Assembly (NCBI RefSeq): GCF_932526225.1
Contig: NC_064046.1
Span: 14,769,408 to 14,833,407, forward strand
Length of the DNA: 64,000 bases
Direction: 5' to 3'
DNA from: Nematostella vectensis
Lineage: Eukaryota > Cnidaria > Anthozoa > Actiniaria > Edwardsiidae
The notes below the pieces were generated by a model. That model was given only the letters and a program-made list of their open reading frames with translations, was not told the DNA's origin and did not search any database. Below, piece after piece: positions 50,079 through 63,987 of this stretch (the stretch's first letter is position 1; each line of letters opens with the position of its first letter). The position numbers were made by a program, and so were the translations under genes.

Positions 50079-52026
50079 GGTTCGATCCCAGGCCAATGGG
50101 CTTTTTTTAATTCGTTTTTTTTTTCTTTGTGCTGGACCCCCTTAATCCTGATAGGTTTTGAGCAAAAATAATAAAAAAAGGGAGTTTGCAAAATAAGCTT
50201 GCTAGATTTATTGATTATATGTATTCAATTTGATCCTAGGAAGTTAACAAAAAAAACACAGCAAAGAGTTTGAGGAAGTAAACAAGTATGTGAACTTTAA
50301 TGTTCTATTTGAAGGGGTGCATTTTGTACAGGGAAGCATACATATAATGCTTAACTGGTGGAGAGGGAAGAGGTAAAAGTTTATTGAGCATAATTTCAAC
50401 AATAGCAGGGGGAAAAGAGGGGCACTCTCTTCATTCAATGTTGCAGTTGTTACCTATTATTAAATATGTTTGTAATATGTCTTTGTTTATTAAGCAAGGT
50501 CTATTTCTGAGACAAGCAAACTCAAGTAAGGCTGTTGAAATAACAGGTGAGTGTTAAAAGAAAAACAATTATCTGATTAGAAAACTACTGTAGATTCCTT
50601 TGCACCAAAATAAGAACAAACTTCATTTTGTTTGTTATTTATGAGGAACGAGATGAGCTCTACAAGGCCAAGAAGAAATATGTATTGCTCATCTAAATTA
50701 TACAAGTAAATAATAATATTAAAAAAGAATTACTGTAAGCAATTAGAGTGGTTTTCATTAACCCGTGAAACAACGTGTGATAGTTAAACGGTAATAGTTA
50801 GTAAAACACAAAAAAGAACAATAGAATCAGATCACAACAAAGTGTAATACGCTAAAGCGTAGTTCACGGGTTAATGAAGGTTTTGACATTTCAACCTTAC
50901 ATCATCATGAAAGTAATGCCTAATATCGAGTGCCCTACAGTAAGTGTTTTGCAGTCAAGTTGTTTTCTGTTAGTAGGTAAAAAAATATTCTAAATAATAG
51001 TAATCATAGCTATGGTCACCACTTATACATATAGAACTTGTAATGAAAAGAAAGAAAAAACATATATATATGCAGTCAAACAACAGAATTGCATGATAAC
51101 CTTGAATATATTAAATAAAGGACTGCAAAAAAACATCTTTTGTACTAGTTGCTTGAATTGACCCTTGGCTATTTTTAGCTGAATTCCCATCCCCCTCTAA
51201 AAAAGAAAATAATCATAATAATAGAACAAAACTAAAAATAAAACAAAGGGGGAGTGTCATGTTTAAGAGAATTGCAATAGCTCTAGAGCCCTGACACAAT
51301 GAACTTCAGTGAAATTCTAATACTGACTTATGAGCTTTTGGTACATGTGGGAGACTTTAAGCAAAACAAAAAAATGACCTCAAACTGTCAATTAACATAG
51401 TTTTCAATATAATATTGCATATTATTTAATAAGGTATTCACAGCTTTTAAAAAGTTCAACTGTTTGTTGACACTTAAAAGCCTACAATAATCACTGACTC
51501 CAGACATGCGCAGTACTATGCTGCTGCCCCTTTAAAGTAAAATACAGCTTTACTTAGTCAGCGTAGACAAAATTGCGGATTTTGTCAATATTCTAATATG
51601 AAGATGTCAATATTCTCCCCCCTTACGTCTTTATTTCTATTTATTTTATGATTTTCACATGATACCAAAACAGCGTCTTTTTTCTTCGCTAATTTGATGT
51701 AATGTACATAATAAAAGAGATGCGCCCGTGCGCATGGCGAGTCCCCAAGGGACCCAAGACGCCCAAATAGACCTCTATTTTTTGTCATCCACAATCTCGG
51801 CGAGCTGTGCGTGGCGTAACCGTATTACAGGCCTGGGATCCTGGTTATTGTTCTCCCCATTAATGCGCGGGTTGGGATAACCTTGCAAGAGTGTTGTACA
51901 GCATATTCGCTCGGAAATATCGGTGCTTGGGGCCTTCGGGTTCTTTACAGCCTTCCGTAAAAGCCTTGTGCTGCCATACCGATTGGGTAATCCGTATGTA
52001 TGGTTTCCGTTTTGTTCTTCAGACCG
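50079..52026 (+). repeat. Forward monomer, 1948 bp, 51-bp deletion type
   Basis: The MITE spans 50758-50874 and the deletion joint lies near 51246. The TAA tract is interrupted (AATCATAATAAT, about 51210). Confidence 0.92.
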
Positions 52027-53284
52027 GGTTCGATCCTTGGCCAATGGGATTTTTTTTTAATTCGTTTTTTTTTCTTTGTGCTGGACCCCCTTAATCCTGA
52101 TAGGTTTTACGCAAAAATAATAAAAAAAAGTGAGTTTGCAAAATAAGCTTGCTAGATTTATTGATTATATGTATTCAATTTGTTCCTAGGAAGTTAACAA
52201 AAAACACAAAGCAAAGAGTTTGAGTAAGTAAACAAGTATGTGAACTTTAATGTTCTATTTGAAGGGGTGCATTTTGTACAGGGAAGCATACATAGAATGC
52301 TTACCTGGTGGAGAGGGAAGAGGTAAAAGTTTATTGAGCATAATTTCAACAATAGCAGGGGGAAGAGAGGGGCACTCTCTTCATACAATATTGCAGTTGT
52401 TACCTATTATTAAATAAGTTTGTAACATGTCTTTGTTTATTAAGCAAGGTCTATTTCTGAGACAAGCAAACTCAAGTAAGGCTGTTGAAATAACAGGTGA
52501 GTGTTAAAAGAAAAACAATTATCTGATTAGAAAACTACTGTAGATTCCTTTGCACCAAAATAAGAACAAACTTCATTTTGTTTGTTATTTATGAGGAACG
52601 AGATGAGCCCTACAAAGCCATAAAGAAATATGTATTGCTCATCTAAATGATACAAGTAAATGATAATATTAAAAAAAAACTACTGTAAGTAATTAGAGTG
52701 GTTTTTATTAACCCGTGGAACAAAGTGTGATAGTTAAACGGTAATAGTTAGTAAAACACAAAAAAGAACAATAGAATCAGATCACCACAAAGTGTAATAC
52801 GCTAAAGCGTAGTTCACGGGTTAATGAAGGTTTTGACATTTCAACCTTACATCCACATGAAAGTAATGCCTAATATCGAGTGCCCTACAGTAAGTGTTTT
52901 GCAGTCAAGTTGTTTTCTGTTAGGAGGTAAAAAAATATTCTAAATAATAGTAATCATAGCTATGGTCACCACTTACACATATAGAACTTGTAATGAAAAG
53001 AAAGAAAGAAAAATATATATATGCAGTCAAACAACAGGATTGCATGATAACCTTGAATAAATTGAATAAAGGACTGCAAAAAAACATCTTTTGTACTAGT
53101 TGCTTGAATTAACCCTTGGCTATTTTTAGCTGAATTCCCCTCCCCCTCTAAAAAAGAAACTAATAATAATAATAATAATAGAACAAAACTAAAAAGAAAA
53201 CAAACACAACAGAGACCCACACCAACAATTTTGATTTTTTTTTACTTTCCTTTAAAGGGGGAGTGTCATGTTTAAGAGATTGCA
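52027..53284 (+). repeat. Truncated forward monomer (about 960-bp deletion)
   Basis: The MITE spans 52708-52824 and the B box ends CCT. At 53281-53290 the sequence jumps from GAGATTGCAA, in the inverted CTTTAAAG region, straight to TGTGAACTTT, which lies about 215 bp into the next monomer. The intervening CpG-rich block, A box, B box and T-run are lost. Confidence 0.9.
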
Positions 53285-55060
53285 ATGTGAACTTTAATGT
53301 TCTATTTGAAGGGGCGCATTTTGTACAGGGAAGCATACATAGAATGCTTAACTGGTGGAGAGGGGAGAGGTAACAGTTTATTGAGCATAATGTCAACAAT
53401 AGCATGGGAAGGGAGGGGCACTCTCTTCATACAATATTGCAGTTGTTACCTATTATTAAATAAGTTTGTAACATGTCTTTGTTTTTTAAGCAAGGTCTCT
53501 TTCTGAGACAAGCAAACTCAAGTAAGAGCTGTTGAAATAACAGGTGAGTGTTAAAAAATAAAACAATTATCTGATTAGAAAACTTATGTAGATTCCTTTG
53601 CACCAAATAAGAACAAATTTCATTTTGTTTGTTATTTACGAGGAACGAGATGAGCTCTACAAGGCCAAGAAGAAATATGTATTGCTCATCTAAATTATAC
53701 AAGTAAATAATAATATTAAAAAAGAATTATTGTAAGTAATTAGAGTGGTTTTCATTAACCCGTGAAACAAAGTGTGATAGTTAAACGGTAATAGTTAGTA
53801 AAACACAAAAAAGAACAATAGAATCAGATCACAACAAAGTGTAATACGCTAAAGCGTAGTTCACGGGTTAATGAAGGTTTTGACATTTCAACCTTACATC
53901 CACATGAAAGTAATGCCTAATATCGAGTGCCCTACAGTAAGTGTTTTGCAGTCAAGTTGTTTTCTTTTAGTAGGTAAAAAATTATTCTAAATAATAGTAA
54001 TCATAGCTATGGTCACCCCTTACACATATAGAACTTGTAATGAAAAGAAAGAAAAAAATATATATAAGCAGTCAAACAACAGAATTGCATGATAACCTTG
54101 AATATATTGAATAAAGGACTGCAAAAAAAACATCCTTTGTACTAGTTGCTTGAATTGACCCTTGGCTATTTTTAGCTGAATTCCCCTCCCACTCTAAAAA
54201 AGAAAATAATAATAATAATAATAGAACAAAACTAAAAAGAAAACAAACACAACAGAGACCCCCACCAACAATTTTGATTTTTTTTACTTTCCTTTAAAAG
54301 GGGAGTGTCATGGTTAAGGGATTTGCAATAGCTTTAGAGCCATGACACAATGAACTTCAGTGAAATTCTAATACTGACTTATGAGCTTTTGGTACATGTG
54401 GGAGACTTTAAACAAAACAAAAAAAAATGACCACAAACTGTCCATTAACATAGTTTTCAATATAATATTGCATATTATTTAATAAGGTATTGACAGCTTT
54501 TAAAAAGTTCAACTGTTTGTAGACACTTAAAAGCCTACAATATACAATGACTCCAGACATGCGCAGTACTATGCTGCTGCCCCTTTAAAGTAAAATACAG
54601 CTTCACTTAGTCAGCGTAGACAATATTGCGGATTTTGTCAATATTCTAATATGAATATGTAAATATTCTCCCCCCTTACGTCTTTATTTCTATTTATTTT
54701 ATGCTTTTCACATGATACCAAAACAGCGTCTTTTTTCTTCGCTAATTTGATGTCATGTACACAATAAAAGAGATGCGCCCGTGCGCATGGCGAGTCCCCA
54801 AGGGACCCAAGACGCCCAAATAGACCTCTATTTTTTGTCATCCACAATCTCGGCGAGCTGTGCGTGGCGTAACCGTATTACAGGCCTGGGATCCTGGTTA
54901 TTGTCCTCCCCATTAATGCGCGGGTTGGGATAACCTTGCAAGAGTGTTGTACAGCATATTCGCTCGGAAATATCGGTGCTTGGGGCCTTCGGGTTCTTTA
55001 CAGCCTTCCGTAAAAGCCTTGTGCTGCCATACCGATTGGGTAATCCGTATGTATGGTTTC
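53285..55060 (+). repeat. Forward monomer after the truncation joint
   Basis: The MITE spans 53755-53871. It has a TTAAAAAATAAAAC insertion-like variant near 53550. The CpG-rich block and A box are intact, but the following B box is deleted. Confidence 0.9.
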
Positions 55061-56981
55061 CGTTTTTTTATTCGTTTTCTTTCTTTGTGCTTGACCCCCC
55101 TAATCCTGATTGGTTTTGCGCAAAAATAATAAAAAAAGTGAGTTTGCAAAATAAGCTTGCTAGATTTATTGATTATATGTATTCAATTTGTTCCTAGGAA
55201 GTTAACAAAAAACACAAAGCAAAGAGTTTGAGGAAGTAAACAAGTATTTGAACTTTAATGTTTTATTTGAAGGGGTGCATTTTGTACAGGGAAGCATACA
55301 TAGAATGCTTAACTGGTGGAGAGGGAAGGGGTAAAAGTTTATTGAGCATAATTTCAACAATAGCAGGGAAAGGGAGGGGCACTCTCTTCATACAATATTG
55401 CAGTTGTTACCTATTATTAAATACGTTTGTAAGATATATTTGTTTATTAAGCAAGGTCTATTTCTGAGACAAGCAAACTCAAGTAAGAGCTGTTGAAATA
55501 ACAGGTGAGTGTTAAAAAAAACAATTATCTGATTAGAAAACTAATGTAGATTCCTTTGCACCAAATAAGAACAAACTTCATTTTGTTTGTTATTTATGAG
55601 GAACGAGATGAGCTCTACAAGGCCAAGAAGAAATATGTATTGCTCATCTAAATTATACAAGTAAATAATAATATTAAAAAAGAATTACTGTAAGTAATTA
55701 GAGTGGTTTTCATTAACCCGTGAAACAACGTGTGATAGTTAAACGGTAATAGTTAGTAAAACACAAAAAAGAACAATAGAATCAGATTACAACAAAGTGT
55801 AATACGCTAAAGCGTAGTTCACGGGTTAATGAAGGTTTTGACATTTCAACCTTACATCATCATGAAAGTAATGCCTAATATCGAGTGCCCTACAGTAAGT
55901 GTTTTGCAGTCAAGTTATTTTCTGTTAGTAGGTAAAAAAATATTCTAAATAATAGTAATCATAGCTATGGTCACCACTTACACATATAGAACTTGTAATG
56001 AAAAGAAAGAAAAAAATATATGTATGCAGTCAAACAACAGAATTGCATGATAACCTTGAATATATTGAATAAAGGACTGCAAAAAAACATCTTTTGTACT
56101 AGTTGCTTGAATTGACCCTTGGCTATTTTTAGCTGAATTCCCCTCCCCCTCTAAAAAAGATAATAATAATAATAATAGAACAAAACTAAAAATAAAACAA
56201 AGGGGGAGTGTCATGTTTAAGAGAATTGCAATAGCTCTAGAGCCCTGACACAATGAACTTCAGTGAAATTCTAATACTGACTTATGAGCTTTTGGTACAT
56301 GTGGGAGACTTTAAACAAAACAAAAAAAATGACCACAAACTGTCAATTAACATAGTTTTCAATATAATATTGCATATGTTTTAATAAGGTATTGACAGCT
56401 TTTAAAAAGTTCAACTGTTTGTTGACACTTAAAAGCCTACAATAATCACTGACTCCAGACATGCGCAGTACTATGCTGCTGCACCTTTAAAGTAAAATAC
56501 AGCTTTACTTAGTCAGCGTAGACAAGTTGCGGATTTTGTCAATATTCTAATATGAAAATGTCAATATTCTCCCCCCTTACGTCTTTATTTCTATTTATTT
56601 TATGATTTTCACATGATACCAAAACAGCGTCTTTTTTCTTCGCTAATTTGATGTCATGTACACAATAAAAGAGATGCGCCCGTGAGCATGGCGAGTCCCC
56701 AAGGGACCCAAGACGCCCAAATAGACCTCTATTTTTTTGTCATCCACAATCTCAGCGAGCTGTGCGTGGCGTAACCGTATTACAGGCCTGGGATCCTGGT
56801 TATTGTCCTCCCCATTAATGCGCGGGTTGGGATAACCTTGCAAGAGTGTTGTACAGCATATTCGCTCGGAAATATCGGTGCTTGGGGCATTTGGGTTCTT
56901 TACACCCTTCCGTAAAAGCCTTGTGCTGCCATACCGATTGGGTAATCCGTATGTATGGTTTATGTTTTGTTCTTCATACCG
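55061..56981 (+). repeat. Forward monomer lacking its B box
   Basis: Near 55061-55070 the sequence CCGTTTT runs directly into TTTATTCG. About 43 bp between two T-runs are gone, including the T-arm, B box and acceptor-like 3' strand. The MITE spans 55713-55829. The 51-bp deletion joint lies near 56201. Confidence 0.9.
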
Positions 56982-58976
56982 GGTTCGATCCCAGGCCAAT
57001 GGGCCCTTTTTTTAATTCGTTTTTTTTTCTTTGTGCTGGACCCCCTTAATCCTCATAAGTTTTGCGCAAAAATAATAAAAAAAGTGAGTTTGCAAAATAA
57101 GCTTGCTGGATTTATTGATTATATGTATTCAATTTGTTCCTAGGAAGTTAACAAAAAACACAAACCAAAGAGTTTGAGGAAGTAAACAAGTATGTGAACT
57201 TTAATGTTCTATTTGAAGGGGTGCATTTTGTATAGGGAAGCATACATAGAATGCTTAACTGGTGGAGAGGGAAGAGGTAAAAGTTTATTGAGCATAATTT
57301 CAACAATAGCAGGGGGAAGAGAGGGGCACTCTCTTCATACAATTTTGCAGTTGTTACCTATTATTAAATAAGTTTGTAACATGTATTTGTTTATTAAGCA
57401 TGGTCTATTTCTGAGACAAGCAAACTCAAGTAAGAGCTGTTGAAATAACAGGTGAGTTGTTAAAAAAATACAATTATCTGATTAGAAAACTAATGTAGAT
57501 TCCTTTGCACCAAATAAGAACAAACTTCATTTTGTTTGTTATTTATGAGGAACGAGATGAGCTCTACAAGGCCAAGAAGAAATATGTATTGCTCATCTAA
57601 ATTATACAAGTAAATAATAATATTAAAAAAGAATTACTGTAAGTAATTAGAGTGGTTTTCATTAACCCGTGAAACAAAGTGTGATAGTTAAACGGTAATA
57701 GTTAGTAAAACACAAAAAAGAACAATAGAATCAGATCACAACAAAGTGTAATACGCTAAAGCGTAGTTCACGGGTTAATAAAGGTTTTGACATTTCAACC
57801 TTACATCCACATGAAAGTAATGCCTAATATCGAGTGCCCTACAGTAAGTGTTTTGCAGTCAAGTTGTTTTCTTTTAGTAGGTAAAATGTTATTCTAAATA
57901 ATAGTAATCATAGCTATGGTCACCACTTACACATATAGAACTTGTAATGAAAAGAAAGAAAAAAATATATATATGCAGTCAAACAACAGAATTGCATGAT
58001 AAACTTGAATATATTGAATAAAGGATTGCAAAAACATCTTTTGTACTAGTTGCTTGAATTGACCCTTGGCTATTTTTAGCTGAATTCCCCTCCCCCTCTA
58101 AAAAAGAAAATATTAAATAATAGAACAAAACTAAAAAGAAAACAAACACAACAGAGACCCCCACCAACAATTTTGATTTTTTTTTACTTTCCTTTAAAGG
58201 GGGAGTGTATGTTTAAGAGATTTGCAATAGCTCTAGAGCCCTGACACAATGAACTTCAGTGAAATTCTAATACTGACTTATGAGCTTTTGGTACATGTGG
58301 GAGACTTTAAACAAAACAAAAAAATGACCACAAACTGTCAATTAACATAGTTTTCAATATAATATTGCATATTATTTAAAAAGGTATTGACAGCTTTTAA
58401 AAAGTTCAACTGTTTGTAGACACTTAAAAGCCTACAATAAACACTGACTCCAGACATGCGCAGTACTATGCTGCTGCCCCTTTAAAGTAAAATACAGCTT
58501 TACTTAGTCAGCGTAGACAAAATTGCGGATTTTGTCAATATTCTAATATGAATATGTCAATATTCTCCCCCCTTACGTCTTTATTTCTATTTATTTTATG
58601 CTTTTCACATGATACCAAAACAGCGTCTTTTTTCTTTGCTAATTTGATGTCATGTACACAATAAAAAAGAAGCGCCCGTGCGCATGGCGAGTCCCCAAGG
58701 GACCCAAGACGCCCAAATAGACCTCTATTTTTTGTCATCCACAATCTCGGCGAGCTGTGCGTGGCGTAACCGTATTACAGGCCTGGGATCCTGGTTATTG
58801 TCCTCCCCATTAATGCGCGGGTTGGGATAACCTTGCAAGAGTGTTGTACAGCATATTCGCTCGGAAATATCGGTGCTTGGGGCCTTCGGGTTCTTTACAG
58901 CCTTCCGTAAAAGCCTTGTTGTGCCATACCGATTGGGTAATCCGTATGTATGGTTTCCGTTTTGTTCTTCAGACCG
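56982..58976 (+). repeat. Forward monomer, 1995 bp
   Basis: The B box is intact, but the preceding bases (TTCATACC) and the terminator lead (GGGCCCTTTTTTT) are changed. The MITE spans 57662-57778. The TAA tract has degenerated (ATATTAAATAATAG, about 58110). Confidence 0.92.
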
Positions 58977-60235
58977 GGTTCGATCCTTGGCCAATGGGAT
59001 TTTTTTTTAATTCGTTTTTTTTTCTTTGTGCTGGACCCCCTTAATCCTGATAGGTTTTACGCAAAAATAATAAAAAAAAGTGAGTTTGCAAAATAAGCTT
59101 GCTAGATTTATTGATTATATGTATTCAATTTGTTCCTAGGAAGTTAACAAAAAACACAAAGCAAAGAGTTTGAGTAAGTAAACAAGTATGTGAACTTTAA
59201 TGTTCTATTTGAAGGGGTGCATTTTGTACAGGGAAGCATACATAGAATGCTTACCTGGTGGAGAGGGAAGAGGTAAAAGTTTATTGAGCATAATTTCAAC
59301 AATAGCAGGGGGAAGAGAGTGGCACTCTCTTCATACAATATTGCAGTTGTTACCTATTATTAAATAAGTTTGTAACATGTCTTTGTTTATTAAGCAAGGT
59401 CTATTTCTGAGACAAGCAAACTCAAGTAAGGCTGTTGAAATAACAGGTGAGTGTTAAAAGAAAAACAATTATCTGATTAGAAAACTACTGTAGATTCCTT
59501 TGCACCAAAATAAGAACAAACTTCATTTTGTTTGTTATTTATGAGGAACGAGATGAGCCCTACAAAGCCATAAAGAAATATGTATTGCTCATCTAAATGA
59601 TACAAGTAAATGATAATATTAAAAAAAAACTACTGTAAGTAATTAGAGTGGTTTTTATTAACCCGTGAAACAAAGTGTGATAGTTAAACGGTAATAGTTA
59701 GTAAAACACAAAAAAGAACAATAGAATCAGATCACCACAAAGTGTAATACGCTAAAGCGTAGTTCACGGGTTAATGAAGGTTTTGACATTTCAACCTTAC
59801 ATCCACATGAAAGTAATGCCTAATATCGAGTGCCCTACAGTAAGTGTTTTGCAGTCAAGTTGTTTTTTGTTAGTAGGTAAAAAAATATTCTAAATAATAG
59901 TAATCATAGCTATGGTCACCACTTACACATATAGAACTTGTAATGAAAAGAAAGAAAGAAAGATATATATATGCAGTCAAACAACAGGATTGCATGATAA
60001 CCTTGAATAAATTGAATAAAGGACTGCAAAAAAACATCTTTTGTACTAGTTGCTTGAATTAACCCTTGGCTATTTTTAGCTGAATTCCCCTCCCCCTCTA
60101 AAAAAGAAAATAATAATAATAATAATAATAGAACAAAACTAAAAAGAAAACAAACACAACAGAGACCCCCACCAACAATTTTGATTTTTTTTTACTTTCC
60201 TTTAAAGGGGGAGTGTCATGTTTAAGAGATTGCAA
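58977..60235 (+). repeat. Truncated forward monomer, second copy of the 53-kb joint
   Basis: The MITE spans 59658-59774. It has the same CCT B box and the same GCAATGTGAAC deletion joint (60231-60240) as the copy 6950 bp to the left, with a few substitutions. Confidence 0.9.
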
Positions 60236-62014
60236 TGTGAACTTTAATGTTCTATTTGAAGGGGCGCATTTTGTACATGGAAGCATACATAGAATGCTTA
60301 ACTGGTGGAGAGGGGAGAGGTAACAGTTTATTGAGCATAATGTCAACAATAGCATGGGAAGGGAGGGGCACTCTCTTCATACAATATTGCAGTTGTTACC
60401 TATTATTAAATAAGTTTGTAACATGTCTTTGTTTTTTAAGCAAGGTCTCTTTCTGAGACAAGCAAACTCAAGTAAGAGCTGTTGAAATAACAGGTGAGTG
60501 TTAAAAAATAAAACAATTATCTGATTAGAAAACTTATGTAGATTCCTTTGCACCAAATAAGAACAAATTTCATTTTGTTTGTTATTTACGAGGAACGAGA
60601 TGAGCTCTACAAGGCCAAGAAAAAATATGTATTGCTCATCTAAATTATACAAGTAAATAATAATATTAAAAAAGAATTATTGTAAGTAATTAGAGTGGTT
60701 TTCATTAACCCGTGAAACAAAGTGTGATAGTTAAACGGTAATAGTTAGTAAAACACAAAAAAGAACAATAGAATCAGATCACAACAAAGTGTAATACGCT
60801 AAAGCGTAGTTCACGGGTTAATGAAGGTTTTGACATTTCAACCTTACATCCACATGAAAGTAATGCCTAATATCGAGTGCCCTACAGTAAGTGTTTTGCA
60901 GTCAAGTTGTTTTCTTTTAGTAGGTAAAAAATTATTCTAAATAATAGTAATCATAGCTATGGTCACCCCTTACACATATAGAACTTGTAATGAAAAGAAA
61001 GAAAAAAATATATATAAGCAGTCAAACAACAGAATTGCATTATAACCTTGAATATATTGAATAAAGGACTGCAAAAAAAACATCCTTTGTACTAGTTGCT
61101 TGAATTGACCCTTGGCTATTTTTAGCTGAATTCCCCTCCCCCTCTAAAAAAGAAAATAATAATAATAATAATAATAGAACAAAACTAAAAAGAAAACAAA
61201 CACAACAGAGACCCCCACCAACAATTTTGATTTTTTTTACTTTCCTTTAAAAGGGGAGTGTCATGGTTAAGGGATTTGCAATAGCTTTAGAGCCATGACA
61301 CAATGAACTTCAGTGAAATTCTAATACTGACTTATGAGCTTTTGGTACATGTGGGAGACTTTAAACAAAACAAAAAAAAAATGACCACAAACTGTCCATT
61401 AACATAGTTTTCAATATAATATTGCATATTATTTAATAAGGTATTGACAGCTTTTAAAAAGTTCAACTGTTTGTAGACACTTAAAAGCCTACAATATACA
61501 ATGACTCCAGACATGCGCAGTACTATGCTGCTGCCCCTTTAAAGTAAAATACAGCTTCACTTAGTCAGCGTAGACAATATTGCGGATTTTGTCAATATTC
61601 TAATATGAATATGTAAATATTCTCCCCCCTTACGTCTTTATTTCTATTTATTTTATGCTTTTCACATGATACCAAAACAGCGTCTTTTTTCTTCGCTAAT
61701 TTGATGTCATGTACACAATAAAAGAGATGCGCCCGTGCGCATGGCGAGTCCCCAAGGGACCCAAGACGCCCAAATAGACCTCTATTTTTTGTCATCCACA
61801 ATCTCGGCAAGCTGTGCGTGGCGTAACCGTATTACAGGCCTGGGATCCTGGTTATTGTCCTCCCCATTAATGCGCGGGTTGGGATAACCTTGCAAGAGTG
61901 TTGTACAGCATATTCGCTCGGAAATATCGGTGCTTGGGGCCTTCGGGTTCTTTACAGCCTTCCGTAAAAGCCTTGTGCTGCCATACCGATTGGGTAATCC
62001 GTATGTATGGTTTC
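60236..62014 (+). repeat. Forward monomer after the second truncation joint
   Basis: The MITE spans 60705-60821. It matches 53285-55060 almost base for base. It differs mainly by a longer TAA tract (about 61160-61177) and one extra A near 61379, which shifts the offset from 6950 to 6954 bp. Confidence 0.9.
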
Positions 62015-63987
62015 CGTTTTTTTATTCGTTTTCTTTCTTTGTGCTTGACCCCCCTAATCCTGATTGGTTTTGCGCAAAAATAATAAAAAAAGTGAGTTTG
62101 CAAAATAAGCTTGCTAGATTTATTGATTATATGTATTCAATTTGTTCCTAGGAAGTTAACAAAAAACACAAAGAAAAGAGTTTGAGGAAGTAAACAAGTA
62201 TTTGAACTTTAATGTTCTATTTGAAGGGGTGCATTTTGTACAGGGAAGCATACATAGAATGCTTAACTGGTGGAGAGGGAAGGGGTAAAAGTTTATTGAG
62301 CATAATTTCAACAATAGCAGGGAAAGGGAGGGGCACTCTCTTCATACAATATTGCAGTTGTTACCTATTATTAAATACGTTTGTAAGATATATTTGTTTA
62401 TTAAGCAAGGTCTATTTCTGAGACAAGCAAACTCAAGTAAGAGCTGTTGAAATAACAGGTGAGTGTTAAAAAAAACAATTATCTGATTAGAAAACTAATG
62501 TAGATTCCTTTGCACCAAATAAGAACAAACTTCATTTTGTTTGTTATTTATGAGGAACGAGATGAGCTCTACAAGGCCAAGAAGAAATATGTATTGCTCA
62601 TCTAAATTATACAAGTAAATAATAATATTAAAAAAGAATAACTGTAAGTAATTAGAGTGGTTTTCATTAACCCGTGAAACAACGTGTGATAGTTAAACGG
62701 TAATAGTTAGTAAAACACAAAAAAGAACAATAGAATCAGATTACAACAAAGTGTAATACGCTAAAGCGTAGTTCACGGGTTAATGAAGGTTTTGACATTT
62801 CAACCTTACATCATCATGAAAGTAATGCCTAATATCGAGTGCCCTACAGTAAGTGTTTTGCAGTCAAGTTATTTTCTGTTAGTAGGTAAAAAAATATTCA
62901 AAATAATAGTAATCATAGCTATGGTCACCACTTACACATATAGAACTTGTAATGAAAAGAAAGAAAAAAAATATATGTATGCAGTCAAACAACAGAATTG
63001 CATGATAACCTTGAATATATTGAATAAAGGACTGCAAAAAAACATCTTTTGTACTAGTTGCTTGAATTGACCCTTGGCTATTTTTAGCTGAATTCCCCTC
63101 CCCCTCTAAAAAAGATAATAATAATAATAATAGAACAAAACTAAAAAGAAAACAAACACAACAGAGACCCCCACCAACAATTTTGATTTTTTTTACTTTC
63201 CTTTAAAGGGGGAGTGTCATGTTTAAGAGATTTGCAATACCTCTAGAGCCCTGACACAATGAACTTCAGTGAAATTCTAATACTGACTTATGAGTTTTTG
63301 GTACATGTGGGAGACTTTAAACAAAACAAAAAAAATGACCACAAACTGTCAATTAACATAGTTTTCAATATAATATTGCATATTATTTAAAAAGAAATTG
63401 ACAGCTTTTAAAAAGTTCAACTGTTTGTTGACACTTAAAAGCCTACAATAATCACTGACTCCAGACATGCGCAGTACTATGCTGCTGCCCCTTTAAAGTA
63501 AAATACAGCTTTACTTAGTCAGCGTAGACAAAATTGCGGATTTTGTCAATATTTTAATATAAAGATGTCAATATTCTCCCCCCTTACGTCTTTATTTCTA
63601 TTTATTTTATGATTTCCACATGATACCAAAACAGCGTCTTTTTTCTTCGCTAATTTGATGTCATGTACACAATAAAAGAGATGCGCCCGTGCGCATGGCG
63701 AGTCCCCAAGGGACCCAAGACGCCCAAATAGACCTCTATTTTTTGTCATCTACAATCTCGGCGAGCTGTGCGTGGCGTAACCGTATTACAGGCCTGGGAT
63801 CCTGGTTATTGTCCTCTCCATTAATGCGCGGGTTGGGATAACCTTGCAAGAGTGTTGTACAGCATATTCGGTCGGAAATATCGGTGCTTGGGGCCTTCGG
63901 GTTCTTTACAGCCTTCCGTAAAAGCCTTGTGCTGCCATACCGATTGGGTAATCCGTATGTATGGTTTCCGTTTTGTTCTTCAGACCG
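62015..63987 (+). repeat. Forward monomer lacking its B box, second copy
   Basis: The same B-box deletion as at 55061 recurs here (CCGTTTTTTTATTCG, about 62014-62028). The MITE spans 62667-62783. Unlike its partner it lacks the 51-bp deletion, so the two copies diverge at about 63147. Confidence 0.9.

Larger units (their letters stand above)
52010..56192 (+). repeat. 6.95-kb-offset duplicated segment, copy A (approximate edges)
   Basis: This segment of about 4.2 kb carries three rare lesions in order: the CCT B box (52027), the 960-bp truncation joint (53285) and the B-box deletion (55061). All three recur at offsets of 6950-6954 bp. The flanking monomers are not shared. Confidence 0.85.
58960..63147 (+). 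repeat. 6.95-kb-offset duplicated segment, copy B (approximate edges)
   Basis: This is the partner of the 52.0-56.2 kb segment, with only scattered substitutions and microsatellite length changes. The match stops where copy A has the 51-bp deletion and copy B has the full sequence. Confidence 0.85.
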
